A stretch of 64,000 bases of DNA from Algoriphagus marincola DSM 16067 (GTDB lineage Bacteria; Bacteroidota; Bacteroidia; Cytophagales; Cyclobacteriaceae): the NCBI RefSeq assembly GCF_000429405.1, contig NZ_AUBU01000001.1, positions 62,001-126,000 of the forward strand, read 5' to 3'. The translations under genes were made by a program, and so were the position numbers. Below the pieces are notes generated by a model, which saw only the letters and a program-made list of their open reading frames with translations, ran no database searches and was not told the origin of the DNA. Shown here piece by piece: positions 25,256-32,550 of the stretch; the stretch's first letter is position 1; each line of letters begins with the position of its first letter.

Positions 25256-26404
25256 TTAGGAACCTGGGCTGGATGTTGTGCTCAATTGCTTCTTGTTACT
25301 CACGGGGTTGGCATACATGGCCAAATAGTTATGTACTTCTTCTGGGTTTTTAGAATCAATTTTTTCTTCGATTCGCTTCTCAAAGGCCTCTTTCTCTTCC
25401 CTATTGTATTCTTGAGCAAATTCATTTTTTTGATGTAGCATATCGTGCGCTATGAAATTGCTTGGCCAAAGTCTATAGCCGTCCCATATTTTTTGATCAA
25501 TGATAGTAGCCAAGTCGCTAAGCTTGTCACTGAGCGAACCATTTTTTTGGTCGATTTCATCAATTTCCTTATCCAAGACTCCATTGATGGATAGATGGAT
25601 TCGCTTTTTGGTACCAATAATGCCCCTCAAGAGATTCAAAAAATCTTCATTTTCGCTTTTAATGTATTTTTCATCACGAGCCTTAGCTATCAGTTGTGGG
25701 ATTTTAAGTTTGTCTGTCGGGTCATATTCATAAGAGATGGAAACAGGGACCACTTTTATTTTTTTGAAATATTGGAAAGCATCTGCATCCTTCTCAGCCA
25801 AAGTCAACATGCGGAGGACTCCTTTTTGAGTGACATCATTTCCGTCTTTTGTTCTTCCTTCTCGCTGAGCGATCCATACGGATCTGTTCTCGTGCAGAAG
25901 TGAATTGGAAATGTATTCCGAAGCGATCTGTGAGCTTTCCAGTAGCTCCCTTCCTTTGAGTCCTCTGCGTATCGCAAAATTTCTATTGAGTCTTGAAAGG
26001 GTCTTCAAAAAAGGCTTTTTGATCAGGTTGTCTCCAATAGCCGAAGTGGTCATGACGAGCCCCTTTTCATAGAGACAGGCATTCAATAAGGAAGTGTCAA
26101 GGATGATGTCGCGATGATTGGAGATAAAGAGGTAGGCGGTATTGGGTTCTAATATTTCAAACCCAGAGCTGCTTAGTCCATCCGAACTCCTTTCCAAAAC
26201 TTTCATCAGCCCGGGATAAATAAAATTGATCTGAAAGTCTCTCAGGGAATGTGTGCGCTTCATTAACTCTTTCCATTGTCCAGTTTTGTCCTCCGGAAAA
26301 GAAAACTCCATCATGGCTATCAGCATGGGGTTGTTGACAATTTCCAAAATAGCAGCGTTTGCCTCGGCGTCGTAAAAAGGTCTTATTTGATCAAATTTTG
26401 TCAT
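25256..26404 (-). CDS. Glycerophospholipid acyltransferase-like protein (PlsC/PlsB superfamily)
   Basis: 382 residues. The acyltransferase block I is NHRDIILD (H-x4-D, about residues 115-120), block III is QREGRTKDGND, and a PVSISYEYDP strand follows. The family transfers acyl chains to glycerol phosphate or related acceptors at the inner membrane. At 382 residues it is longer than typical PlsC (about 240) and has extra N- and C-terminal helices, closer to the 1-acylglycerol-3-phosphate acyltransferases annotated in Bacteroidota. Confidence 0.8.
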   Translation of the reverse strand: MTKFDQIRPFYDAEANAAILEIVNNPMLIAMMEFSFPEDKTGQWKELMKRTHSLRDFQINFIYPGLMKVLERSSDGLSSSGFEILEPNTAYLFISNHRDIILDTSLLNACLYEKGLVMTTSAIGDNLIKKPFLKTLSRLNRNFAIRRGLKGRELLESSQIASEYISNSLLHENRSVWIAQREGRTKDGNDVTQKGVLRMLTLAEKDADAFQYFKKIKVVPVSISYEYDPTDKLKIPQLIAKARDEKYIKSENEDFLNLLRGIIGTKKRIHLSINGVLDKEIDEIDQKNGSLSDKLSDLATIIDQKIWDGYRLWPSNFIAHDMLHQKNEFAQEYNREEKEAFEKRIEEKIDSKNPEEVHNYLAMYANPVSNKKQLSTTSSPGS

Positions 26405-26457
26405 GAATCAATTTGCTAGGTTTGGAGGGAGTGGTGGTAAAGGTGTGAAATTAAAGA

Positions 26458-27306
26458 CTATTCTCGACTTAGGTGTCGATTTAAAAATAAGATGTGAACT
26501 GGTAGGGCCTCTGTCCAATACTGCCAGGTATGCGCTCCGGGTCTTTCGGTGTACTCGTGAGGTACTTCTCGGTCAAGAAGTGCTTGGTGAAGTTGACGAT
26601 TGGTTTCTATCAGAAAATCGTCCACTCCACAATCTATTAAAATATCTTGGCCGTTTTGCTCAAGCTGATCCAATAGTCCCATGACCGTGTAGGGATTGAA
26701 GTTAGGGGCGTCATAGTTGAGGTTAGCCCCCAGCATAGCTTTTTGCTGTCCTACGCGAATATTTCTGAAGTCCTCAGGTACTTTCCAAAGTCGGGTATCG
26801 ATATTCATCACACCGCTCATCGTGCCTACAGCTGTGAAAAGGTTCCGGTGCTTCGCTGCCAGCATCATTGCGCCATGGCCCCCCATAGAAAGCCCGGTGA
26901 TCGCTCGTGATTCTTTTTGGTCCAGTGTACGATAATTTTGGTCAATAAATGGGATTAATTCACGGATAATGTAGCTTTCATACTGCACACTGTCCATTAT
27001 GGGACTATCATAATAGTAACTAGAAGGACCTACTCCCGGGGTGACGATGATTAGTTGGTATTGGTCAGCGAGTTTGGGAACGAGTCCTGGTTCCGTGACT
27101 TTTTGATGCCAGTCAGAAAATGCCCCAAATCCTCCGTGTAAAAGGTATACTACAGGATATTTTGTATTCGATTCAGCGTATCCTTCAGGTAGTGTGATTG
27201 CGGCTTTTAGGTTTTTATCCATTATTTCACTTCTTACAGTCAAGGTGTCTACTTGCGAAAAAGAAAGGGTGGAAAAGAAGTAAATAAGGAACAGGACTTT
27301 CTTCAT
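26458..27306 (-). CDS. Secreted esterase-D-like alpha/beta hydrolase
   Basis: 282 residues with a signal peptide (about 1-18, ending LSFSQ). It has the esterase-D / S-formylglutathione-hydrolase arrangement: YPVVYLLHGGFG (oxyanion hole), GLSMGGHGAM (nucleophile Ser), an Asp in DCGVDDF and His in RPGAHTWQYW. Such secreted relatives include feruloyl esterases and mycolyl-type esterases. The gene stands alone, 53 nt downstream of the acyltransferase start, with no obvious operon partner. Confidence 0.83.
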   Translation of the reverse strand: MKKVLFLIYFFSTLSFSQVDTLTVRSEIMDKNLKAAITLPEGYAESNTKYPVVYLLHGGFGAFSDWHQKVTEPGLVPKLADQYQLIIVTPGVGPSSYYYDSPIMDSVQYESYIIRELIPFIDQNYRTLDQKESRAITGLSMGGHGAMMLAAKHRNLFTAVGTMSGVMNIDTRLWKVPEDFRNIRVGQQKAMLGANLNYDAPNFNPYTVMGLLDQLEQNGQDILIDCGVDDFLIETNRQLHQALLDREVPHEYTERPGAHTWQYWTEALPVHILFLNRHLSRE

Positions 27307-27491
27307 AGGTTTAGGGTATTTTTAATTCAAGAGTAGGGTATTTTCTAGCTTTTCAAAACTCTATAAGCAGCTTCGATCAAATAGACATGTGGTGAAAATA
27401 GCTTTTTTTGAAATATTCTAGGAGGGAAAATTGATCATAGGGGAGTATTTCCTTTCGGAATGGGTATATTTCAAAGGTAAACTAGAAAAGA

Positions 27492-28571
27492 ATGGAACGT
27501 CTAAAACGAACTGCTTTATTTCTGATTGTTTTGGTTTTCGGGGCTTTAGTACTCCGGGAAGGGTCGTTTATCTTGGTCCCTTTGGTTTGGGGAGTTTTCT
27601 TTTCTTTTGCACTTTCTCCCATTGCTGATTGGCTGGATTCAAGAGGTCTGCCAAGGAGTATTTCTATTATCATGAGTATCCTACTTGTGACTCTGATAGC
27701 CGGAGGAATTGTCTATGTGCTATTGAATCAGATGATCGGTTTGGTCAAAGACATTCCGGAGATTGGAGAAAATTTCAATAGGAAGATTGGAGCTTATGTC
27801 GAACAGTTGGAAGGGCTGCTTGGGCGAGAAGTGTGTGATCCTCAGAATCAGGAAGAGTTGTGGTCCGTAGTAAAAATTGAGAATCTAAATGAAACACTTT
27901 TTGCTACTGGTAAATCTTTGACTTTGGCTGGAATTATCCCGCTTTATATCTTTTTATTGATGTATTATCGGGATTTTTTCGTGACTTTTTTGATTAAATA
28001 TTCAGAAAAAAGCAAAGAAAGGATTCTCACCTGGGCAAAGGATTCTGGAAAGGTCATACAGTCTTATTTGACGGGAATGATTTTAGTGACTTTGATTGTG
28101 GCAGTTTTATCGGGCTTATTCTTTTTCCTGATCGGAGTGAAATATTTTCTTTTGTTCGCCGCTTTCATAGCTGTTCTTAATTTGATTCCCTATGTAGGCG
28201 TATTCGTGTCCTCTTTTTTTGCGATTCTATATGTTTTTCTCACCACGGACTCCATGCTTTATCCATTGATGACCTTCGGGGTTCTCTGGGGGATCCAATT
28301 ATTCGAAAATAATATTATCACCCCCTGGGTAGTGGGTTCACATGTCAAAGTCAATGCCCTCGCTGTGATTTTGGCAATTCTTCTAGGGGGATGGCTTTGG
28401 GGAATTTCTGGTATGGTTCTTTTCATTCCATTGGTAGGAGTCTTGAAAATCACCTTGGAAAGGTCCTCTGGGCTAGAGGCATTTGGTTTTTTACTTAGTG
28501 ATGCTGTCCCTGTCCAAGATAACTCAGCGGGCAAGCGAGCATGGTTTTCTTGGTTTAGAAAAGATAAGTAG
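27492..28571 (+). CDS. AI-2E family permease
   Basis: 359 residues with eight or so membrane spans grouped as in the AI-2E/PerM family: two N-terminal spans, a coiled cytoplasmic or periplasmic part (about 75-130) and a C-terminal cluster containing LNLIPYVGVF and GIQLFENNIITPWVVG, both family hallmarks. Proteins of this family export autoinducer-2 in some species and move Na+/H+ in others, so no specific substrate is assigned. It is a single gene next to tRNA-Pro. Confidence 0.85.
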   Translation: MERLKRTALFLIVLVFGALVLREGSFILVPLVWGVFFSFALSPIADWLDSRGLPRSISIIMSILLVTLIAGGIVYVLLNQMIGLVKDIPEIGENFNRKIGAYVEQLEGLLGREVCDPQNQEELWSVVKIENLNETLFATGKSLTLAGIIPLYIFLLMYYRDFFVTFLIKYSEKSKERILTWAKDSGKVIQSYLTGMILVTLIVAVLSGLFFFLIGVKYFLLFAAFIAVLNLIPYVGVFVSSFFAILYVFLTTDSMLYPLMTFGVLWGIQLFENNIITPWVVGSHVKVNALAVILAILLGGWLWGISGMVLFIPLVGVLKITLERSSGLEAFGFLLSDAVPVQDNSAGKRAWFSWFRKDK

Positions 28572-28576
28572 CCCAA

Positions 28577-28606
28577 AATAAAAAATGCCAGCAAGTTTTG
28601 CTGGCA
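28577..28606 (-). terminator. Rho-independent terminator of tRNA-Pro
   Basis: A perfect 9-bp stem (TGCCAGCAA at 28586-28594, TTGCTGGCA at 28598-28606) with a 3-nt loop is followed on the minus strand by TTTTTATTTT. It lies 10 nt beyond the tRNA 3' end. Confidence 0.85.
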
Positions 28607-28615
28607 AGTAAAGTG

Positions 28616-28690
28616 TCGGGGTGGCAAGATTCGAACTTGCGACCTCCTGCTCCCAAAGCAGGCGCGATGACCGGGCTACGCTACACCCCG
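28616..28690 (-). tRNA. tRNA-Pro (UGG)
   Basis: Read on the minus strand, a 7-bp acceptor stem (CGGGGTG / CACCCCG), D-arm, anticodon stem CCTGC/GCAGG enclosing loop TTTGGGA (anticodon TGG), and a T-arm with GTTCGAATC are all present, with discriminator A at 28616. The 3' CCA is not encoded. UGG can read all four Pro codons with appropriate wobble modification. A partial second copy lies just upstream (28764-28796). Confidence 0.95.
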
Positions 28691-28726
28691 AGAATTTTTG
28701 ATTTTTAAAACGGCCATTTGCCATTT

Positions 28727-28796
28727 AAGGATTCGAGCTTTCGGCCTTCCCGATCCCTATCGGGGCGCGATGACCGGGCTACGCTACACCCCGAGA
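28727..28796 (-). pseudogene. Broken partial copy of tRNA-Pro with an inserted palindrome
   Basis: Thirty-three bases at 28764-28796 are identical to 28661-28693, covering the 5' acceptor strand, D-arm and start of the anticodon stem of tRNA-Pro. The sequence then changes: a perfect 6-bp hairpin CCCGAT-ccct-ATCGGG lies at 28750-28765, followed on the minus strand by a T-arm-like GCTCGAATCC. The anticodon arm is gone and the acceptor 3' strand does not match, so this cannot be a working tRNA. Confidence 0.75.
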
Positions 28797-29003
28797 TTTG
28801 ATGAGCTTAGCTCCCCAAACGGATTGCAAATGTATGGAAATTATTGAAAGTTTATTGATAGGCCTGAAAAAAATATCAGGCTTTATTTTTTGGGATTAAT
28901 TTGAAAGAAATTGTGATCATTTTATGGATTACATTTTAGCCTCTGAAGTGATGAAAACTCCATTTGGCTCAATTTTGAGTGAATGGAAATTTCGTAGAAA
29001 TAA

Positions 29004-29033
29004 AAAAACCTGACCATTGAGGGTCAGGTTTTT
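29004..29033 (-). terminator. Strong bidirectional terminator hairpin
   Basis: CCTGACC (29009-29015) pairs with GGTCAGG (29022-29028), extended by AAAAA/TTTTT, loop ATTGAG. T runs occur on both strands. On the minus strand it lies about 60 nt past the stop of the small ORF at 29093-29182, which it probably serves. A second small hairpin (GACTAT-cgt-ATAGTC) at 29045-29059 lies in between. Confidence 0.8.
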
Positions 29034-29092
29034 AGGCGTGATCAGACTATCGTATAGTCCAGCTTTTCTATGTACAACTTTTACTTTTTACT

Positions 29093-29182
29093 CTATTGCT
29101 TATTGCTATTCATCAATCTTTGTACCACTTCAGCAATAATAATTAAGATTGCAATGACTACAAAAAGGTATATCGGGTTCAA
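29093..29182 (-). CDS. Candidate small single-span membrane peptide (29 aa)
   Basis: With a TTG start at 29182 (after in-frame stop TAA four codons upstream), the minus strand encodes M-N-P-I-Y-L-F-V-V-I, then eleven more hydrophobic residues, then a charged tail E-V-V-Q-R-L-M-N-S-N-K-Q. The shape (short N-terminus, ~15-residue membrane span, polar amphipathic tail) is that of bacterial small membrane proteins. A terminator follows at 29004-29033 and an AGCGGA lies just before the TTG. No family is recognised and the TTG start is uncertain. Confidence 0.45.
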   Translation of the reverse strand: MNPIYLFVVIAILIIIAEVVQRLMNSNKQ

Positions 29183-29246
29183 TTTTCCGCTTTGTTAATG
29201 ATCGCGCAATGATAAGATAATATTTACTTAACATGGCAAAAATGTA

Positions 29247-29280
29247 TGTTAAGTTTTTGGCAATCGGGAAAAACTTAACA
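29247..29280. repeat. Perfect 12-bp inverted repeat (operator-like), with a third half-site
   Basis: TGTTAAGTTTTT (29247-29258) and AAAAACTTAACA (29269-29280) are exact inverted copies with a 10-nt spacer. A further ACTTAACA occurs at 29226-29233, so the 8-bp unit appears three times in 55 nt. The site lies between the divergent small ORF (minus) and the promoter of the transglutaminase lipoprotein (plus, -33 box at 29293), a good position for a regulator controlling both. Confidence 0.65.
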
Positions 29281-29292
29281 TTGGATACTGCT

Positions 29293-29325
29293 TTTGACGA
29301 GCTTCATTGAATTTTTCTACCTTTG
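29293..29325 (+). promoter_or_regulatory. Bacteroidota-type promoter of the transglutaminase lipoprotein gene
   Basis: TTTG at 29293-29296 and TACCTTTG at 29318-29325 (TAnnTTTG) are separated by 21 nt. Transcription would start near 29332, after the longer in-frame TTG candidate at 29307, so the ATG at 29349 is the likely start. Confidence 0.65.
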
Positions 29326-29348
29326 AAAATAAAGATATTCATCATCCT

Positions 29349-30707
29349 ATGTTCAAGTTTAATTCATTGCCTATCGTATTGCTACTGGGCTTAATTGTAG
29401 TTTTCACAAGCTGTCAATCGAGTGAGGAGCAAGAAATAGAATCAGTTCAAAAAATTGAGAAAGTCTCAATTGCAGAGATTGAAGCTGGGATTAAGGCATT
29501 TATCGATCAGAAAACAACTGAAAATGGAGGGGTTTTTCCGGTAAAGGATGAGAATCATGATTTGAAAATGAAATTAGTCCGAGTACATACAGAGTATCTC
29601 TCAAATCTTGGCCCTGAAACACACTTTGCTTGCGTAGACTTGGTGGATGAAAGTGGAGATGTATATGATGTGGACTTTTTCATGGAAGGAAAGCCCGGTG
29701 CTATGACCGTCACAGAAACTACCGTGCACAAACTCAATGGGAAGCCATTCTACTCATGGAAGCAAAATAAAGAAGATAAAACTTGGTATCGAGTACCTCT
29801 AGATGAGTCTACCAACCGATTATTGGGTGTAGTAGAGGGAAGTGATGAATTCCAGTTTTTTTATCATATCAGTGTTCCTGAACTTCAATCGGAAGCACGA
29901 ATGTGGGTTCCGGTTCCTATCTCAGATCATTATCAGCAAGTGGAAGTGTTGGAAATGGAGCTTGCGGGTGAGACGGTGGAAATAGAAGATCAGGAATATG
30001 GTAATAAGTTTGTCTATTTTGAATTAGGGCCTACAGATAGTGGTAAGGAAATCAAGTTTTCTTATGCTGTCAAGCGGAAGGAAAAAGGACCGTATGAGGC
30101 ACCAAGCCCGAATCCAGATTTATACCTTGCCTCCAATCGTCTGATGCCTAAAGGTGGTCGCTTTGAAGAGATTGCTAAAGAGGTACTAGGGTCAAAAATC
30201 AATGATTCCAAGCTTATCCAAGCAAGAGCATTGTATGATTATATTATTGACAATATGCGGTACATGAAGTTTGGAGACTATGGAAACGGCGATTCAAACT
30301 ATGCCTGCGATTCCAAAACTGGTAATTGTTCAGAATTTCATTCCTTCTTTATTTCCTTGGCTAGATCTGTAGATATTCCTGCTCGTTTTGCAATCGGAGC
30401 ATCCATCCCCTCGGATAGGAATGAGGGAGGAATTGATGGGTATCATTGTTGGGCGGAATTTTATGCAGATGGAAAGTGGTGGCCTGTGGATATCTCAGAG
30501 GCTAATAAGTACACCGCATTGGCAACTTATTACTTTGGAAGGCATCCGGCCAACCGAATTGAACTCAGCAGGGGACGTGATTTACAAGTAAATCCAGGCC
30601 CACAAGAAGGCCCAATTAATTTTATAGCTTTTCCCTATCTGGAGATCGATGGTAAGGAAGTCAAAGCGCCATCAAAGTTCACCTTCCAGAGAAGTGAAAA
30701 TTCTTAA
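29349..30707 (+). CDS. Transglutaminase-like (papain-fold) lipoprotein
   Basis: 452 residues from ATG 29349, beginning with a lipoprotein signal (LGLIVVFTSC, Cys about 22). Residues ~35-170 form a domain I do not recognise; ~180-290 is a beta-rich region like those ahead of transglutaminase cores. The core has the full triad: Cys327 in T-G-N-C-S-E-F, His366 in YHCWAEF and Asp381 in PVDISEA. Such proteins cross-link or cleave amide bonds, or act as peptidases, at the outer envelope. It is monocistronic with a promoter at 29293-29325 and a terminator at 30713. Confidence 0.83.
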   Translation: MFKFNSLPIVLLLGLIVVFTSCQSSEEQEIESVQKIEKVSIAEIEAGIKAFIDQKTTENGGVFPVKDENHDLKMKLVRVHTEYLSNLGPETHFACVDLVDESGDVYDVDFFMEGKPGAMTVTETTVHKLNGKPFYSWKQNKEDKTWYRVPLDESTNRLLGVVEGSDEFQFFYHISVPELQSEARMWVPVPISDHYQQVEVLEMELAGETVEIEDQEYGNKFVYFELGPTDSGKEIKFSYAVKRKEKGPYEAPSPNPDLYLASNRLMPKGGRFEEIAKEVLGSKINDSKLIQARALYDYIIDNMRYMKFGDYGNGDSNYACDSKTGNCSEFHSFFISLARSVDIPARFAIGASIPSDRNEGGIDGYHCWAEFYADGKWWPVDISEANKYTALATYYFGRHPANRIELSRGRDLQVNPGPQEGPINFIAFPYLEIDGKEVKAPSKFTFQRSENS

Positions 30708-30712
30708 AACAG

Positions 30713-30739
30713 AAACGGGTCCTAAAAGACCCGTTTTTT
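30713..30739 (+). terminator. Terminator after the transglutaminase lipoprotein gene
   Basis: AAACGGGTC (30713-30721) pairs with GACCCGTTT (30728-30736), loop of 6 nt, ending in six T. It lies between two convergent genes and starts 6 nt after the stop. Confidence 0.85.
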
Positions 30740-30741
30740 GT

Positions 30742-30972
30742 TTAATCATTGTCAGGATGCTCATTCGATGGATGTTCTCCACCTTCAGATGGGTGTTCGG
30801 AGCTATCAGTGGGATGCTCGCCTCCGTCAGAGGGATGCTCACTGCTTTCAGCAGGTTGTTCAGTAGCAGCTTCTTGACTTTCTTCTTTTTTGCCTCCGCA
30901 GGATGTCAATGTTGTGGCTGCCAGAAAACTAAAGGCTAAGCCGAGTGTCAGGAGTGATTTGATTTTTTTCAT
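30742..30972 (-). CDS. Small lipoprotein with EHP tandem repeats
   Basis: 76 residues: a lipoprotein signal ending TLTSC (Cys25), an acidic Glu/Gln/Ser linker (GGKKEESQEAATEQPAE) and then five copies of Glu-His-Pro spaced every 5-8 residues (S-S-E-H-P-S-D-G-G-E-H-P and variants), ending EHPDND. The tail is disordered and rich in His and acidic residues, so surface metal binding is possible. I do not recognise a named family. It stands alone with its start 88 nt downstream of the PAP2 gene's stop. Confidence 0.7.
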   Translation of the reverse strand: MKKIKSLLTLGLAFSFLAATTLTSCGGKKEESQEAATEQPAESSEHPSDGGEHPTDSSEHPSEGGEHPSNEHPDND

Positions 30973-31058
30973 GATAATGTTGATGGTTTTTTGTGAAATT
31001 ATAAGGAAGCTTTGAATAATGCAATGAAATGCGCTTAACTCTTATTTGCAGGATTCAA

Positions 31059-31634
31059 TTATCGAAGGATTTTTTTGACTACTTCTCGTTTTACATAGAC
31101 AATCATAAACCAAACAAGATAAGCTGATGCCATTCCAATCAAAGCTCCAACAAACAGGTCAAATGGATAATGCACTCCAAGGTAGATTCTAGTGTAGCTG
31201 ACCAAAGCCGCATATAAGAAAAGCCAACCGAAATAAGGGACTTTCTTTCTCATTTTTAAGTTGAGAAAAGTGGCCATGCCAAAAGTGTTGGCAGCATGCG
31301 AGGATGCGAATCCATACAGCCCACCACATCTTTCATAATTGTGAATCAAGCCTTCCCAGCGAGCATCGTGACAGGGTCGGAGTCGCTCGAAAAAGGGTTT
31401 CATAAAGCTTGAAGTAACCTGATCCGCAAATAATATGGTCAGAGCGACCCCGCCAAAGACCCACCAACTGTTTTTGGGGTCATAGCGATAAATCTTATAG
31501 ATCAAGAATAAGAATAAAGGGAGCCAGGTGACGGTTTTTGTAAGCTGAAATACAATGGGATCCAGCCAATCTGTATGAAAGGAATTTAGCCATAAAAACA
31601 GCTGCTCGTCCCATATTGACAATTGCTCAATCAT
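31059..31634 (-). CDS. PAP2-family membrane phosphatase
   Basis: 191 residues with five or six membrane spans. The three acid-phosphatase signatures are present: KPFFERLRP (K-x6-R-P), GFASSHAAN (S-G-H-like SSH) and YTRIYLGVHYPFD (S-R-x5-H-x3-D-like). Typical substrates are undecaprenyl pyrophosphate, lipid A phosphates or phosphatidic acid. It overlaps hemF by 4 nt but a link to haem synthesis is not expected. Confidence 0.87.
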   Translation of the reverse strand: MIEQLSIWDEQLFLWLNSFHTDWLDPIVFQLTKTVTWLPLFLFLIYKIYRYDPKNSWWVFGGVALTILFADQVTSSFMKPFFERLRPCHDARWEGLIHNYERCGGLYGFASSHAANTFGMATFLNLKMRKKVPYFGWLFLYAALVSYTRIYLGVHYPFDLFVGALIGMASAYLVWFMIVYVKREVVKKILR

Positions 31635-32542
31635 GTAGGAAAGTTTAGCCAGTCAATATCTTTCTTCAAGTGGTTCAGCGTAAACTCCTCCTGACTTCCT
31701 ACAATAGGTTCATGCATGTAGGTCCACTCTGCTTGTGGAGGCATACTCATCAAAATACTCTCTGTTCGGCCATTTGTATCTAGTCCAAACTTAGTACCTG
31801 CGTCCCACACAAGATTAAATTCCACATAGCGACCACGGCGGAGGCTCTGCCATCTTTTCTCATTTTCTCCAAAACTGATGCGGGAGTTTTTCTTCATAAA
31901 ATGACCATAAACTTCAGGAAAGAGCCGTCCTAAAGCTAAGCTGAATTGAAGAATTTGCTCAAAATCAGCATCTGATTTACCCGAAAGGCGATCATAGAAA
32001 ATCCCTCCAATCCCCCGGGTTTCATTGCGGTGCTTCAAATAGAAATAATCATCTGCCCATGTTTTGAATTTTGGGTAGTAAGTCTGGTCGAATGCGTCGC
32101 AGGTCTTTTTCACTTCTTGATGAAAGTATTGGGCATCTTCAGGCACAATGTAGTGGGGAGTCAAATCAATTCCCCCACCAAACCAATGAACACCATTATC
32201 CATTTCGAAATACCTGATATTCATATGGATGATCGGAACCATGGGACTAAATGGATGCAAAACAATGGAAACTCCAGTGGCAAAAAAGTCAGCTTTTTCA
32301 AGACCTAGTTTCGCCAAAATCTTTTCAGGTGTCGGTCCATGAACTGCAGAAAAAGCCACTCCTCCTTTCTCGATTATTTGACCATTTTTGAAAATCCTGG
32401 TTCTCCCGCCACCTCCTTGCGCACGGTCCCATTTATCTTCCATAAAATGGCCCTGACCGTCATATTCTTCGAGTTTGGCACAAATATGATCCTGCATTTG
32501 CTGGTAAATCAGCGCAATTTCTTCTTTTGTTTTTCTAGCCAT
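31631..32542 (-). CDS. hemF: Oxygen-dependent coproporphyrinogen-III oxidase
   Basis: 303 residues from the ATG at 32542 (M-A-R-K-T-K-E-E); an in-frame start 96 nt further up lies inside the OMP gene and gives a tail unlike the family. HemF blocks are clear: WDRAQGGGGRTRIF, PMVPIIHMNIRYFE, GGGIDLTPHYI, RGIGGIFYDRL, RRGRYVEFNLVWDAGTKFGL and GRTESILMSMPP. It converts coproporphyrinogen III to protoporphyrinogen IX with O2 in haem synthesis. It lies 8 nt after the BamA/TamA-like gene and overlaps the PAP2 gene by 4 nt. Confidence 0.95.
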   Translation of the reverse strand: MARKTKEEIALIYQQMQDHICAKLEEYDGQGHFMEDKWDRAQGGGGRTRIFKNGQIIEKGGVAFSAVHGPTPEKILAKLGLEKADFFATGVSIVLHPFSPMVPIIHMNIRYFEMDNGVHWFGGGIDLTPHYIVPEDAQYFHQEVKKTCDAFDQTYYPKFKTWADDYFYLKHRNETRGIGGIFYDRLSGKSDADFEQILQFSLALGRLFPEVYGHFMKKNSRISFGENEKRWQSLRRGRYVEFNLVWDAGTKFGLDTNGRTESILMSMPPQAEWTYMHEPIVGSQEEFTLNHLKKDIDWLNFPT

Positions 32543-32550
32543 AACTAATT

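Noticed and set aside
28524..28724. Open frame on the minus strand running through tRNA-Pro
   Set aside because: It spans a tRNA gene and its terminator; not a protein-coding gene.
29307..29348. Longer start (TTG) for the transglutaminase lipoprotein
   Set aside because: The extension covers the TAnnTTTG promoter box at 29318-29325 and would spoil the lipoprotein signal.
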